Positions 42,149 to 51,896 are shown, counted from the first letter of the stretch. The stretch is 52,889 nucleotides of DNA from Candidatus Allofournierella merdavium (GCA_019118765.1 DWYI01000089.1:1-52889); one strand, 5' to 3'. Numbers and translations: made by a program. The notes: a model not told the origin generated them from the sequence alone.

Positions 42149-43219
42149 TCAGGCCAGCGCCTCGGCGATGAAGCCGCCGCCCACCACCGCGTCGCCGTCG
42201 TAGAACACGGCGCTCTGGCCCGGGGCGGGGGCGCGGGCGGGCGCGTCGAAGCGCACCAGGCCCTCGCCGTCAAAGACACAGCCCACCGGCGCGGCGGCGC
42301 TGCGCACCTTCACCTCGTAGTGCCCGGCGGGCAGGGGCGCGCCGTCGGGGGTGCACACATCCGCCAGGCGCATGCCGCCGAAGAACTCCTCCCCGGCCCA
42401 GCCCAGCACCACGTCGCCGTTCTCCCGGATGGCCTTCACAAAGGCGGGCCTGCCCAGGGCAAGGCCCAGCCCCTTGCGCTGGCCCAGGGTGTAGCGCAGC
42501 ACCCCCTTGTGGGGGCCGAGGTCCGCGCCGTCCGGCCCGATGAACCGCCCCGCCTTGCCCGCCAGGCCCCGGCCCTCGATGAAAGCCGCGTAGTCGCCGT
42601 CGGGGATAAAGCAGATCTCCATGCTGTCCGGCGAGTCGGCGCAGGGGAGGGAGGCCTCCCGGGCCATCGCCCGCACGTCCTCCTTTTCAAACTCGCCCAG
42701 GGGCAGGCACAGCCGGCTCAGGATGTCCTGCCCCAGCCGGTAGAGCATATAACTCTGGTCCCGGGCGGTGCTCACCGCCCGGCAGACGGTGTAAATGCCG
42801 TCCCCCCGGTCCTGCACCCGGGCGTAGTGGCCGGTGGCGATGTACCGGCAGCCCAGCTTGTCCGCCTCGGCGGCCAGCAGCCGGAACTTCACCCCCGGGT
42901 TGCACAGCACGCAGGGGTTGGGGGTGCGCCCGGCGCAGTAGGCCGCGCAGAAGGGCTGCACCACCTCTTTTTCAAAGGCCGCGCCCGCGTCGATCACGGT
43001 CAGCGGCACGCCCAGCGCCGCGGCGGCCTTTTTGGCCTCCTCCACCGCCTTGTCGTGGGCGGGGGAGAAGCGGATCACCGCCCCCCGCACCGCAAAGCCC
43101 TGCTGGCGCAGCACGTTCACGCAGACGGCGCTGTCCACCCCGCCGGAAAGCCCCACCAGCACCCGGTCGGTCGCCTCGAAGGTGGAAAAGCCGCCCGCGG
43201 GCAAAAATACATCGTTCAT
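42149..43219 (-). CDS. mnmA: tRNA-specific 2-thiouridylase MnmA
   Basis: MnmA thiolates U34 of tRNA for Lys, Glu and Gln. The 356-residue product has the PP-loop VGLSGGVDSAV, the first catalytic Cys in GRTPNPCVLCN and the second in SMEICFIPDGDY, the tRNA-binding ATGHYAR, and a C-terminal beta-barrel region. ATG at 43219 has AAAGGAG upstream; an open frame further out (to 43354) lies within rnhA and is rejected. It follows rnhA by 25 bases. Confidence 0.96.
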   Translation of the reverse strand: MNDVFLPAGGFSTFEATDRVLVGLSGGVDSAVCVNVLRQQGFAVRGAVIRFSPAHDKAVEEAKKAAAALGVPLTVIDAGAAFEKEVVQPFCAAYCAGRTPNPCVLCNPGVKFRLLAAEADKLGCRYIATGHYARVQDRGDGIYTVCRAVSTARDQSYMLYRLGQDILSRLCLPLGEFEKEDVRAMAREASLPCADSPDSMEICFIPDGDYAAFIEGRGLAGKAGRFIGPDGADLGPHKGVLRYTLGQRKGLGLALGRPAFVKAIRENGDVVLGWAGEEFFGGMRLADVCTPDGAPLPAGHYEVKVRSAAAPVGCVFDGEGLVRFDAPARAPAPGQSAVFYDGDAVVGGGFIAEALA

Positions 43220-43244
43220 CGCACAATACTCCTTTTGTTTCTCA

Positions 43245-43694
43245 TCAGGCCTGCCGCCCGCCGTACCGCTTGCTTTGGGCCACCGCCAGCCGGTCGCACC
43301 GCTCGTTTTCCGGGTGGCCGGCGTGCCCCTTGATCCATTTGTAATGGATGACATGGCCCTCGGCCAGGCCCAGCAGCTTCTCCCACAGGTCGGCGTTCAG
43401 GGCGGGGGATTTGTCCGCCTTTTTCCAGCCCCGGGCGCGCCAGCCCTTCGCCCAGCCCTTCTGCAGGCCGTCGATCACATATTTGGAATCGCTGCACAGG
43501 GTGATCTCGCAGGGCTCCTTCAGCTGTTCCAGGGCGGCGATCAGGGCCGTCAACTCCATGCGGTTGTTGGTGGTCTGGGCCTCGCCGCCGCTCAGCTCCT
43601 TTTCATGCTGTTTGTAGCGCAGCACCGCGCCCCAGCCCCCCGGGCCGGGGTTGCCGCTGCACGCGCCGTCGGTAAAGATCTCGATCTGTTTCAT
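43245..43694 (-). CDS. rnhA: Ribonuclease HI
   Basis: Degrades the RNA strand of RNA-DNA hybrids. The 149-residue product is the full type 1 enzyme: [17 protein letters not shown] with the first catalytic Asp, [10 protein letters not shown] (Glu), [12 protein letters not shown] (Asp) and NERCDRLA (Asp), plus the basic protrusion [22 protein letters not shown] precedes the ATG. It is the first gene of the rnhA-mnmA operon. Confidence 0.97.
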   Translation of the reverse strand: MKQIEIFTDGACSGNPGPGGWGAVLRYKQHEKELSGGEAQTTNNRMELTALIAALEQLKEPCEITLCSDSKYVIDGLQKGWAKGWRARGWKKADKSPALNADLWEKLLGLAEGHVIHYKWIKGHAGHPENERCDRLAVAQSKRYGGRQA

Positions 43695-43741
43695 CTGTGC
43701 CTCCCCCAGTGGGCGCCGGCAGGGCCGGGCCGGATGTTCCT

Positions 43742-43770
43742 ATTATATCCGCTTTGCCCGCCCGCGGCAA
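43742..43770 (-). promoter_or_regulatory. Promoter of rnhA-mnmA
   Basis: On the minus strand, TTGCCG (43770-43765), a 17-base spacer and perfect TATAAT (43747-43742), about 48 bases before rnhA. It is divergent from the rnj promoter. Confidence 0.7.
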
Positions 43771-43881
43771 GGGCACCGGAGCCCCGCGTTCTGTTCGCCG
43801 CCGCGCCCCGCCGCGGGCCGGCGGTGAGGCGCAGGGCAAAGATTTTTGTCTATACTGCCGTGTGGCAGCCCACCCTTTTTG

Positions 43882-43911
43882 TTGACAATCACCGATATCC
43901 GGCTGTATAAT
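43882..43911 (+). promoter_or_regulatory. Strong promoter of rnj
   Basis: Perfect TTGACA (43882-43887) and TATAAT (43906-43911) with an 18-base spacer, the best promoter match in the window. Confidence 0.85.
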
Positions 43912-43917
43912 AAACGT

Positions 43918-44128
43918 AACTTTAAGCATCTGCTTAAACCACGAGTGCGTTAAAAAAGTAGGGCCCGGTCGCATTGAACAAATGGACTTTTCGTGCCCGG
44001 CGGCGCTGCCGCGAGACCCACCCGATCACCTGAGCGGGCTACATACGCCCATCCACCCCGCGCATCGCCCCGGCCGCCCTTCGCGCCGGCCCGGGCCTGT
44101 TTTGCGCACCATTTTACGGAGGAACTTT
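43918..44128 (+). other. Long structured 5' leader of rnj
   Basis: About 210 bases lie between the predicted transcript start and the rnj ATG. A perfect 7-bp hairpin (TTTAAGC, ATCT loop, GCTTAAA; 43921-43938) sits almost at the 5' end. Further hairpins follow: GCGGC/GCCGC near 44004, GGGC/GCCC near 44036-44050, and a GC palindrome GGCCCGGGCC before TGTTTTG near 44100. An in-frame ATG at 43982 has no ribosome site. It is either an autoregulatory leader or an unrecognised small RNA. Confidence 0.5.
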
Positions 44129-46015
44129 ATGAATCAACCCAATCCCGAAAAGACCGCCCGCAAGCCCAAAGCGACCCAAAAGGCAAAGAACGCCCCGGCG
44201 AAGGCCGGCGGCAGGCAGGAGGCGAAGACCGGCCGTGCAAAGCCGGCCCCGAAGGCGCAGGCCCCGGCCGCCGAGGCGCGCGGGGCGGACAACGCCCGCC
44301 GCAAGCCCTTTTACAGCCGCACCCGCCGCCCCCAGCAAAAGCAGAAGAACGGCTCCGCCGCCATCCCCATGCACATCATCCCCCTGGGGGGCCTGGGCGA
44401 GGTGGGCAAGAACATCACCCTCTACGAGTGCCAGGGCGACATGATGATCGTGGACTGCGGCCTCGTCTTCCCGGACAGCGACATGTTCGGCGTGGACCTG
44501 GTCATCCCCGACTTCACCTATGTGGTGCAGAACAAGGACAAGATCAAGGGCGTCATCATCACCCACGGCCACGAGGACCACATTGGCGCGCTGCCCTACC
44601 TGCTCAAGCAGGTGAACCTGCCGGTCTACGCCACCCGGCTCACCATCGGCCTCATCAAGAACAAGCTGGAGGAGCACGGCCTGCTGGGCCGCACCAAGCT
44701 GGTGGAGATCACCCCCCGGCGCAAGTTCAAGCTGGGCTGCTTTTCCATCGAGCCCATCCATGTGAACCACTCCATCCCCGACGCGGTGGCCTTTGCCATC
44801 GAGTGCCCGGCGGGCATCGTGCTCCAGACCGGCGACTTCAAGGTGGACTACACCCCCCTCTCGGGCGGGCCCACCGACCTGGCCGCCTTTGCCGAGTACG
44901 GCAAAAAGGGCGTGCTGGCGCTGCTGAGCGATTCCACCAACGCCGAGCGCCCCGGCTTCACCGCCACCGAGAAAAAGGTGGCCCAGAGCTTTGCAAACCT
45001 CTTCCGCCGCGCGGACAAACAGCGCATCATCATCGCCACCTTCGCCTCCAACATCTACCGCATCCAGCAGATCATCGATCTGGCGGTGGAGAACGGCCGC
45101 AAGGTGGCTGTCAGCGGCCGCAGCATGGCCAACAACACCCAGATGGCCCTGGAACTGGGCTACCTGCACGCCCCCGAAGGGGTGCTCATCGACATCGAGC
45201 AGCTGAACAAATACCCGCCGGAGAAGATCGTGCTCATCACCACCGGCAGCCAGGGCGAGCCGCTGAGCGCGCTGTCCCGCATGGCGGCCTCCAGCCACCG
45301 CAGCGTGCATGTGGGGCCGGGCGACTTCATCATCATCTCCGCCACCCCCATCCCCGGCAATGAGAAGATGGTCACCAAGGTGGTCAACGGCCTGCTGCTG
45401 CTGGGCGCCGAGGTCATCTATGAATCCATGTACGACGTGCACGTCTCCGGCCACGCCTGCCAGGAGGAGCAAAAACTCATCCTCACCCTCACCGCGCCCC
45501 GGTTCTTTTTGCCGGTGCACGGCGAGTACAAGCAGCTGAAAAAGCACGCCATGACCGCCGAGAGCCTGGGCATCCCGGCCGGCAACATCCACATCGCCGA
45601 GATCGGGCAGGACATCCGCCTGTCCGCCGACGGGCTGGAGACGGGCGACCCGGTGCCCGCGGGCGCGGTCATGGTGGACGGCCTGGGCGTGGGCGACGTG
45701 GGCAATGTGGTGCTGCGGGACCGCCGCCACCTCTCCCAGGACGGTCTGGTCATCGTGGTGGCCACCGTCTCCGCCGACGGCCGTCTGCTGGCCGGGCCGG
45801 ACCTGGTCAGCCGGGGCTTTGTCTATGTGCGGGAGAGCGAGGAACTGATGGAGGAGGCCCGCAAGCTGGTGATCCAGTGCTTCGAGCGCTGCCACTCCGA
45901 GCACGCCCACGACTGGAACAGCCTCAAGACCCGTGTGCGGGAGACCCTCTCCGCCTATATCTACCGGCGCACCAAGCGCAGCCCCATGATCCTTCCCATC
46001 CTGATGGAAGTCTGA
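44129..46015 (+). CDS. rnj: Ribonuclease J
   Basis: RNase J is a metallo-beta-lactamase/beta-CASP nuclease with 5' exonuclease and endonuclease activity in mRNA decay and rRNA maturation. The 628-residue product has a basic, disordered Lys/Ala/Pro-rich extension of about 75 residues, then MHIIPLGGLGEVGKN. The zinc motif is H146-G-H-E-D-H151, with DSTNAERPGFT, ATFASNIYRIQQI, SGRSMANNTQMA and HVSGHACQEEQKL (beta-CASP). ACGGAGGA precedes ATG 44129. The core matches RNase J1/J2 of Firmicutes. It leads the operon-like run into gdpP. Confidence 0.95.
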   Translation: MNQPNPEKTARKPKATQKAKNAPAKAGGRQEAKTGRAKPAPKAQAPAAEARGADNARRKPFYSRTRRPQQKQKNGSAAIPMHIIPLGGLGEVGKNITLYECQGDMMIVDCGLVFPDSDMFGVDLVIPDFTYVVQNKDKIKGVIITHGHEDHIGALPYLLKQVNLPVYATRLTIGLIKNKLEEHGLLGRTKLVEITPRRKFKLGCFSIEPIHVNHSIPDAVAFAIECPAGIVLQTGDFKVDYTPLSGGPTDLAAFAEYGKKGVLALLSDSTNAERPGFTATEKKVAQSFANLFRRADKQRIIIATFASNIYRIQQIIDLAVENGRKVAVSGRSMANNTQMALELGYLHAPEGVLIDIEQLNKYPPEKIVLITTGSQGEPLSALSRMAASSHRSVHVGPGDFIIISATPIPGNEKMVTKVVNGLLLLGAEVIYESMYDVHVSGHACQEEQKLILTLTAPRFFLPVHGEYKQLKKHAMTAESLGIPAGNIHIAEIGQDIRLSADGLETGDPVPAGAVMVDGLGVGDVGNVVLRDRRHLSQDGLVIVVATVSADGRLLAGPDLVSRGFVYVRESEELMEEARKLVIQCFERCHSEHAHDWNSLKTRVRETLSAYIYRRTKRSPMILPILMEV

Positions 46016-46043
46016 TGCTTTGCCCAAAGGAGGCGAACGACCC

Positions 46044-48032
46044 ATGCGCAACCGACCGCGTCTTACCCTGGAACTGATCTGTGCCGCCCTGCTGGCGCTG
46101 TGCTGCGTGCTCGGCGCCGTGCTGGCCCTGCTGCGCCCGGTGGCCCTGCTGGCTCTGGTGCCGGCGCTGGCGATCATCGCGGCGGCCCTTATCCTGGGCG
46201 GGCGGCGGCTGCGCCGGTCGGTCTGCCGCGCGGTGACCTGCGCCCGGTTCGAGGGCAGCGAGCTGCAGCTGGACCTGGGCGCGCTGCGCCTGCCGGCGGC
46301 GCTGCTGTGCGGCAAAACGCTGGTGTGGTACAACGAGGCGTTCAAGGCCCGGCTGCTGGCCGGCGAGGACGCGTTCCTCCAGCCGGTGAGCCGGGTGCTG
46401 CCCGGCCTGGACCTGCGCCAGTGCGCGGAGGAGAAGGGGCAGAACCTGGAGCGGGCGGGCCGGCGCTACACCGCCTTTTCCGCCCCCGGCCCCGGCGCGG
46501 AGGGCTACGCCGTCCTCTATCTGGTGGACAACACCGAACTCAAGACCACCGCCGCCGAGTACGCCGCCAGCCGCCCGTCCTACCTTGTGATCGAGGTGGA
46601 CGGCTATCAGGAACTGGTGGCCGACCTGCGGGACTCCGAGCGCAGTCATGTGATGGAGGCCATCAACCGCACGCTGGAGCAGTATTTCGCCCGCACCAAC
46701 GGCTTTTTGCGGCGGGTGGCCGTCTCCCGGTATATCGCCGTGGTGGAGGAGCGCCACATGAAGGAGATGGTGGCCGCCCGCTTCGACCTGCTGGACAAGG
46801 TGCGCGCCCTGAACGAGGGGGTGCAGCTGACCCTGTCCATCGGCGTGGGCCGGGGCGGCAGCTGCCTGAAAGAGTGTCAGCAGATGGCCGAGCAGTCGCT
46901 GGACATGGCCCTGGGCCGGGGCGGCGACCAGGCGGCGGTGAAGACCCCCGACGGCTTTGAGTTTTACGGCGGCGTCACCCGCAGCGTGGAGAAGCGCAGC
47001 CGGGTGAAGAGCCGCATCCTGGCCAACGCCCTGGTGGACCTGGTGCGCCAGGCGGACAGCGTGGTCATCATGGGCCACCGCATGAGCGACCTGGACGCCC
47101 TGGGCGCCGCGGTGGGCGTGCTGCGCATCTGCAAGGGGCTGGACGTGCCCGCCGTCATCGCGGTGCGCCGCAAGGCCACCCTGGCCACCAGCCTCATCGA
47201 CAGCTTTGAACAGGCGGGCTTTGCCGAGGACTTCATCGAGCCGGAGAAGGCCGCCGAACTGGTCACCCAGAACACCCTGTTGGTGGTGGTGGACACCCAC
47301 ATCGTGAACCTGCTGGAGAGCCGGGAACTCTACGAAAAATGCGGCCATGTGGCGGTGATCGACCACCATCGCAAGGCGGTGGGCCACATCGAGAATCCGG
47401 TGCTCTTCTGCCACGAGCCCTACGCCTCCTCCACCTGCGAACTGGTGTGCGAACTGCTGCAGTATGTGCCCGGCAAGGAGACCGACCCCACCCCCCTGGA
47501 GGCCCAGGCCCTGCTGGCGGGCATCATGCTGGACACCCGCAGCTTTGCGCTGCACACCGGCGTGCGCACCTTTGAGGCCGCGGCCTACCTGCGGCGGATG
47601 GGCGCGGCCACCGAGGAGGTGCGCTCCCTCTTCAACTCCTCGCTGGAGGAGTACACCGTCAAGTCCAACCTGGTGGAGAGCGCCCGCCTGTACATGGGCT
47701 GCGCCGTTTCGGTGTCGGGGGAACTGCCCCCCGGCATGGCGGTGGCGGTGCCCCAGGCCGCCAACGACCTGCTCACCATCAACGGTGTGGGCGCCAGCTT
47801 CGTGGCGGTGCAGAAGGGGGACGGGGTGAACATCTCCGCCCGCAGCATGGGCAAGGTGAACGTGCAGGTGATCCTGGAAAAGCTGGGCGGCGGCGGTCAC
47901 ATGACCATGGCCGGCGCGCAGCTGAAGAACATCAGCCTGGACCACGCCGAGCAGATGCTCTGCGACGCCATCGCCGACTATCGCCGCCAGCAGCAGGCGA
48001 GCCTCAAAAATCAGCAGCCTGCGCAGCCGTGA
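46044..48032 (+). CDS. gdpP: c-di-AMP phosphodiesterase GdpP-like
   Basis: GdpP/YybT hydrolyses c-di-AMP at the membrane and so affects wall stress and potassium balance. The 662-residue product has two N-terminal helices (about residues 8-52), a PAS-like region, a degenerate GGDEF domain (around SIGVGRGGSCLKECQQ) and a DHH-DHHA1 phosphodiesterase. The latter shows IMGHRMSDLDALGAAVGV, VVVDTH, VIDHHRKAV and a C-terminal GGGGHMTMAGAQ. AAAGGAGG precedes ATG 46044. It is followed by rplI and dnaB, the usual Firmicutes order. Confidence 0.95.
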   Translation: MRNRPRLTLELICAALLALCCVLGAVLALLRPVALLALVPALAIIAAALILGGRRLRRSVCRAVTCARFEGSELQLDLGALRLPAALLCGKTLVWYNEAFKARLLAGEDAFLQPVSRVLPGLDLRQCAEEKGQNLERAGRRYTAFSAPGPGAEGYAVLYLVDNTELKTTAAEYAASRPSYLVIEVDGYQELVADLRDSERSHVMEAINRTLEQYFARTNGFLRRVAVSRYIAVVEERHMKEMVAARFDLLDKVRALNEGVQLTLSIGVGRGGSCLKECQQMAEQSLDMALGRGGDQAAVKTPDGFEFYGGVTRSVEKRSRVKSRILANALVDLVRQADSVVIMGHRMSDLDALGAAVGVLRICKGLDVPAVIAVRRKATLATSLIDSFEQAGFAEDFIEPEKAAELVTQNTLLVVVDTHIVNLLESRELYEKCGHVAVIDHHRKAVGHIENPVLFCHEPYASSTCELVCELLQYVPGKETDPTPLEAQALLAGIMLDTRSFALHTGVRTFEAAAYLRRMGAATEEVRSLFNSSLEEYTVKSNLVESARLYMGCAVSVSGELPPGMAVAVPQAANDLLTINGVGASFVAVQKGDGVNISARSMGKVNVQVILEKLGGGGHMTMAGAQLKNISLDHAEQMLCDAIADYRRQQQASLKNQQPAQP

Positions 48033-48068
48033 GGCCGCGCGGTACACCTACATAAAGGAGAAACAACC

Positions 48069-48515
48069 ATGAAGGTCATTCTGAAGCAGGACGTGAAAAC
48101 CATCGGCAAAAAGGACGAGATCCACGAGGTGTCGGACGGCTACGCCCGCAACTTTTTGTTCCCCCGGGGCCTGGCCGCCCCGGCGGACGCGGCGGCGGTG
48201 AACATGGCCCGCACCAAGAGCGAGGCCAAAGAGCACCACGCCGCCGAGGCCCTGGCCGCCGCCCGGGCGCTGGCCGACACCGTGAAGGACAAGACCGTCA
48301 CCCTCAAGGCCAAGGGCGGCGCCTCCGGGCGGCTGTTCGGAAAGATCACCGCCAAGGACGTGGCCGAGGCCCTGAGCAAGGTGGCCGGCACCGAGATCGA
48401 CAAGCGCAAGGTGGAACTGGAGCGGGACATCAAGGACTTCGGCACCTACTCCGCCACCGTCAAGCTGCACCCGGGCGTGAGCGCGCCCTTCAAGGTGAAG
48501 GTGGAGGAACAGTGA
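48069..48515 (+). CDS. rplI: 50S ribosomal protein L9
   Basis: L9 binds 23S rRNA and extends from the L1 side of the 50S subunit. The 148-residue product has the canonical N-terminal domain ([15 protein letters not shown], then [18 protein letters not shown]), the connecting helix and the C-terminal RNA-binding domain ([21 protein letters not shown]). AAAGGAG precedes ATG 48069. Confidence 0.98.
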   Translation: MKVILKQDVKTIGKKDEIHEVSDGYARNFLFPRGLAAPADAAAVNMARTKSEAKEHHAAEALAAARALADTVKDKTVTLKAKGGASGRLFGKITAKDVAEALSKVAGTEIDKRKVELERDIKDFGTYSATVKLHPGVSAPFKVKVEEQ

Positions 48516-48589
48516 GAGAGCGTGCCGCGCGGCCCGCTCGCAACCAGCAACGGCCGCCCCGCGCAGGGCGGGGCAGGGGATGAGGTTTC

Positions 48590-49993
48590 ATGCAGGATTT
48601 TACTTCCGTTGATCTTGAATCGCTGGGCGTGGCCAAGCCCTACAGCATGGAGGCCGAGCAGTCGGTGCTGGGCGCCGCGCTGCTGGAGAGCGAGTCCGTG
48701 CTGCCGGAACTGGTGGAGACCCTGCGCCCGGAGATGTTCTATGCCCGCCAGAACGGCGAGATCTTCTCCGAGATGGTGCGGCTGTTCACCGCCGGCGAGC
48801 GGGTGGACCTGGTCACCCTGCTGGACGCGGTGGTGGCCGCCGGCGTGTTCGAGAGCCCCGACGCCGCCAAGGTGTACCTGGCGCGGCTGGGCGAGACGGT
48901 GCCCAGCATCAGCAATGTGAGCGCCTACGCCCGCATCGTGCAGGAGAAGTTCGTGGCCCGTCAGGTGCTGGAGGTGGCCCAGAGCATCCTGCAGCAGAGC
49001 GGCGAGGCCCCCAGTGCCGAGCTGCTTTTGGAGAGCGCCGAGCAGAAGCTCTACGAGATCCGCTCCGGCCGCGAGCAGAACAGCCTGACCAAACTCTCCG
49101 CCGCCCTGGTGGAGACCCTGGGCACCCTGCAGAAGATCACCGGCCCGGACAAATCCAAATACGCCGGCATCCCCACCGGCTTCACCTATCTGGACACCAT
49201 CCTCACCGGCCTGGGCCGCTCGGACCTCATCATCCTGGCGGCCCGCCCCGGCATGGGCAAGACCAGCTTTGCTTTGAACATCGCCACCAATGTGGCCAAA
49301 AAGCAGCGGGTGCCGGTGGCCATCTTCAGCCTGGAGATGAGCAAGGAGCAGCTGACCAACCGCATCCTCTCCGCCGAGGCCGGGGTGGACAGCCACGCCT
49401 TCCGCTCGGGCGCCCTGGGCGACGCCGAGTGGGACGACCTGGCCCACGCCTCGGAAATTTTGCACGATGTGCCCATCTACATGGACGACACCTCCGGCAT
49501 CACCATCCCCGAGGTGAAGGCCAAGATCCGCCGGGTCAACCAGGACCCCTCCCGCCCGCCCATCGGGCTGGTGGTGATCGACTACCTCCAGCTGATGACC
49601 AGCGGCAAGCGCACCGAGAACCGGGTGCAGGAGATCAGCGATATCACCCGGAACCTGAAGATCATGGCCAAGGAACTGAACGTGCCGGTCATCGCCCTGA
49701 GCCAGCTGTCCCGCGCGGCGGAAAAGTCCAGCGGCCGGTCGGACCACCGGCCCCAGCTGTCCGACCTGCGGGATTCCGGCTCCATCGAGCAGGACGCCGA
49801 CATCGTGCTGTTCCTGTACCGGGAGGGCTACTATACCTCCATGACCGGGCAGAGCCTGGAGGACTCCGACGCCTCCACCGCTGAATGCATCATCGCCAAG
49901 AACCGCCACGGCGAGACCGGCAAGGTGGACCTTGCCTGGGACGGCGCCCACACCCGGTTCATGAATGTGGATTACAACCATGGAACGATTTGA
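48590..49993 (+). CDS. dnaB: Replicative DNA helicase DnaB
   Basis: Hexameric helicase that unwinds DNA at the fork (DnaC in B. subtilis nomenclature). The 467-residue product has an N-terminal helical domain (YSMEAEQSVLGAALL), a linker, and the RecA-like domain with Walker A ARPGMGKTSFALN (about residue 218), FSLEMSKEQLTNR, Walker B VVIDYLQLM and ALSQLSRAAE. The C-terminal end carries the arginine finger region ENRVQEIS earlier and AKNRHGETGKVDLAW. ATG 48590 is preceded by GGGGATGAGG. The 3' end overlaps tilS by 14 bases. Confidence 0.97.
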   Translation: MQDFTSVDLESLGVAKPYSMEAEQSVLGAALLESESVLPELVETLRPEMFYARQNGEIFSEMVRLFTAGERVDLVTLLDAVVAAGVFESPDAAKVYLARLGETVPSISNVSAYARIVQEKFVARQVLEVAQSILQQSGEAPSAELLLESAEQKLYEIRSGREQNSLTKLSAALVETLGTLQKITGPDKSKYAGIPTGFTYLDTILTGLGRSDLIILAARPGMGKTSFALNIATNVAKKQRVPVAIFSLEMSKEQLTNRILSAEAGVDSHAFRSGALGDAEWDDLAHASEILHDVPIYMDDTSGITIPEVKAKIRRVNQDPSRPPIGLVVIDYLQLMTSGKRTENRVQEISDITRNLKIMAKELNVPVIALSQLSRAAEKSSGRSDHRPQLSDLRDSGSIEQDADIVLFLYREGYYTSMTGQSLEDSDASTAECIIAKNRHGETGKVDLAWDGAHTRFMNVDYNHGTI

Positions 49994-51341
49994 AGAAACG
50001 GTGCTGGCGGCCTGCAGATCGCTGCTGGCGCCGGGAGACAGGGTCATTGCGGCGGTCTCGGGCGGGGCCGACTCCATGGCCCTGTTGCAGTTTTTGCTGG
50101 AATACCAAGAGGCGCTGGGCGTCACGGTGGAAGCCGTGCATGTGGACCACCGCCTGCGGCACGAATCCGCCCGGGACGCCGCCTTTGTGGCGGCGTTCTG
50201 CAACGAGAAGGGGGTGCCCCTCCACGCCTTTGCCGCCGACGCGCCGGTGGGGCACCGCAGCGAGGAGTGGAGCCGCCAGCTTCGCTACGGCTTTTTTGAG
50301 ACGCTGGCGGGCCCCGGCGTGAAGATCGCCACCGCCCACACCCTCTCCGACCAGGCGGAGACGCTGCTGCTGCGGCTGGCCCGGGGGGCCGGCGTGCGGG
50401 GGGCGGCGGGCATCCCCGCGGCGCGGGGGTGCTTTGTGCGGCCCATGTTGGGCGTCACCAAGGCCCAGGCCCAGGCGTTTTGCCGCAGCCGGGGCCTTTC
50501 CTGGGTCACCGACGAGGACAACCTCTCCGACGTTTACGCCCGCAACAAGCTGCGCCATTACGCCATGCCCGCCATCGAGGCCGCCTGCCCCGGGGCGGAG
50601 GCCGCCTTCGGGACGTTTTGCGCCCGGATGGGGGAACTGACGCAATATTTGCGCGGCAGGGGGGAACACTTGCTGGTGAGCGCGGCCTGCGCCCCGGATG
50701 CCTGGCGGCTGGACACGCTGGCCGCCGCGCCCGCCGTGGAGCGGGCGGAGGCCCTTCGCATCCTGGTGGAGGCCGAGCGGCCGCTGCGAAAGGGGGACAT
50801 CCAGCGCCTTGAGGCCCTGCTGGCCCGCCGCGCGGGGGCGGTGCAGCTGACGCCGGCCGTGCGGCTGGCGGCGCGCGGCAGCCGCCTGGAGCGCCGGCGC
50901 ACGGCCGAACCGGCCTTTTTCGCGCCGGTGGAGGCGCGACCCGGCGAATACCGGCTGCCCGGCGGGTTTTGCCTGCGTTTGCGCCTTGTGGAAGGGGCGG
51001 AATGTGAAGAATCTATAAAATTTGCCCAAACTGCAAAAAAACCATTCGACAATTGCGCAGATTATGATAAAATAAGCAGTAGCCTGTGTCTGCGCACCCG
51101 TCAGGCGGGGGATGTGTTCCGTCCCGCCGGCCGGAACGTGGATAAGACGCTGAAAAAACTGTTCAACGAGCAGAAGGTGCCCGCGCCCCGGCGGGATTCG
51201 CTGCCGCTGCTGGCGGCGGGCAGCCGGGTGGTGTGGCTCTGGGGCGAGGGGTTCGCCCACGGCCTGCGGCCGGACGAAAACACCCGGCGGCTGCTGGTGG
51301 TGGAGCCCCGGCATTGTGAACATAGGGAGGAAGAGGAATGA
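49980..51341 (+). CDS. tilS: tRNA(Ile)-lysidine synthase TilS
   Basis: TilS attaches lysine to C34 of tRNA-Ile(CAU) so that it reads AUA. The 453-residue product has the PP-loop [15 protein letters not shown] (about residues 24-38), [10 protein letters not shown], the helical middle, and the C-terminal domain with [15 protein letters not shown] and [19 protein letters not shown]. The start overlaps dnaB; ATG 49980 is preferred, with ATG 49965 also in frame. Bases 51002-51090 form a sharp AT-rich island within the gene that reads as a promoter. The TGA overlaps the hpt ATG by four bases. Confidence 0.95.
   Translation: MERFEETVLAACRSLLAPGDRVIAAVSGGADSMALLQFLLEYQEALGVTVEAVHVDHRLRHESARDAAFVAAFCNEKGVPLHAFAADAPVGHRSEEWSRQLRYGFFETLAGPGVKIATAHTLSDQAETLLLRLARGAGVRGAAGIPAARGCFVRPMLGVTKAQAQAFCRSRGLSWVTDEDNLSDVYARNKLRHYAMPAIEAACPGAEAAFGTFCARMGELTQYLRGRGEHLLVSAACAPDAWRLDTLAAAPAVERAEALRILVEAERPLRKGDIQRLEALLARRAGAVQLTPAVRLAARGSRLERRRTAEPAFFAPVEARPGEYRLPGGFCLRLRLVEGAECEESIKFAQTAKKPFDNCADYDKISSSLCLRTRQAGDVFRPAGRNVDKTLKKLFNEQKVPAPRRDSLPLLAAGSRVVWLWGEGFAHGLRPDENTRRLLVVEPRHCEHREEEE
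51045..51073 (+). promoter_or_regulatory. Possible internal promoter for hpt-ftsH
   Basis: TTCGAC (51045-51050), a 17-base spacer and TAAAAT (51068-51073), in the AT-rich patch inside tilS, 265 bases before hpt. Confidence 0.45.
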
Positions 51342-51883
51342 GCCAGAGGGACGACATCCTCAAGGTGCTGCTCAGCGAGGAGCAGCTGAAGGACAAATGC
51401 GCCGAGATGGGCGCGCAGATCACCCGGGACTATGCCGGCAAGAACCTGCTGCTGGTGACGGTGCTCAAAGGGGCCGTGGTCTACATGGCCGACCTGATGC
51501 GCTCCATCGACCTGCCCTGCGCCATCGACTTCATGGTGGTGTCCAGCTACGGCAGCGGCACCAAGACCAGCGGCGTGGTGAAGATCGTCAAGGACCTGGA
51601 CCAGGACCTCTCCGGCAAGGACATCCTCATCGTGGAGGACATCCTGGACTCCGGCATGACCCTCTCCTACCTCACCGGCCTGCTGCGCGGGCGCAACCCG
51701 GCCAGCATCCGCATCGCCACCCTGCTGGATAAGCCCAGCCGCCGCAAGGTGGACCTCGTGGCGGACTATGTGGGCTTTGAGGTGCCGGACGAGTTCGTGG
51801 TGGGCTACGGCCTGGACTACGACGAGCAGTACCGCAACCTGCCCTTTGTGGGGGTGCTCAAGCCCCACGTCTACGGGGGCTGA
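51338..51883 (+). CDS. hpt: Hypoxanthine phosphoribosyltransferase Hpt
   Basis: Purine salvage enzyme that makes IMP/GMP from hypoxanthine or guanine and PRPP. The 181-residue product has [14 protein letters not shown], the flexible loop [13 protein letters not shown], the PRPP motif [17 protein letters not shown] and the C-terminal [19 protein letters not shown]. The ATG overlaps the tilS stop. The order tilS-hpt-ftsH is standard in Firmicutes. Confidence 0.97.
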   Translation: MSQRDDILKVLLSEEQLKDKCAEMGAQITRDYAGKNLLLVTVLKGAVVYMADLMRSIDLPCAIDFMVVSSYGSGTKTSGVVKIVKDLDQDLSGKDILIVEDILDSGMTLSYLTGLLRGRNPASIRIATLLDKPSRRKVDLVADYVGFEVPDEFVVGYGLDYDEQYRNLPFVGVLKPHVYGG

Positions 51884-51896
51884 CCAAAATCAAACG

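Noticed and set aside
43918-44110. 6S RNA or another named small RNA upstream of rnj
   Set aside because: Length and position would allow it, but I could not fold a convincing closing stem with central bubble or recognise a family signature, so only a structured leader is claimed.
43982-44128. In-frame ATG 43982 extending RNase J, or an independent small peptide
   Set aside because: No ribosome site, and the predicted residues are Pro/Arg/His-rich and unlike RNase J. The stretch is better explained as an RNA leader.
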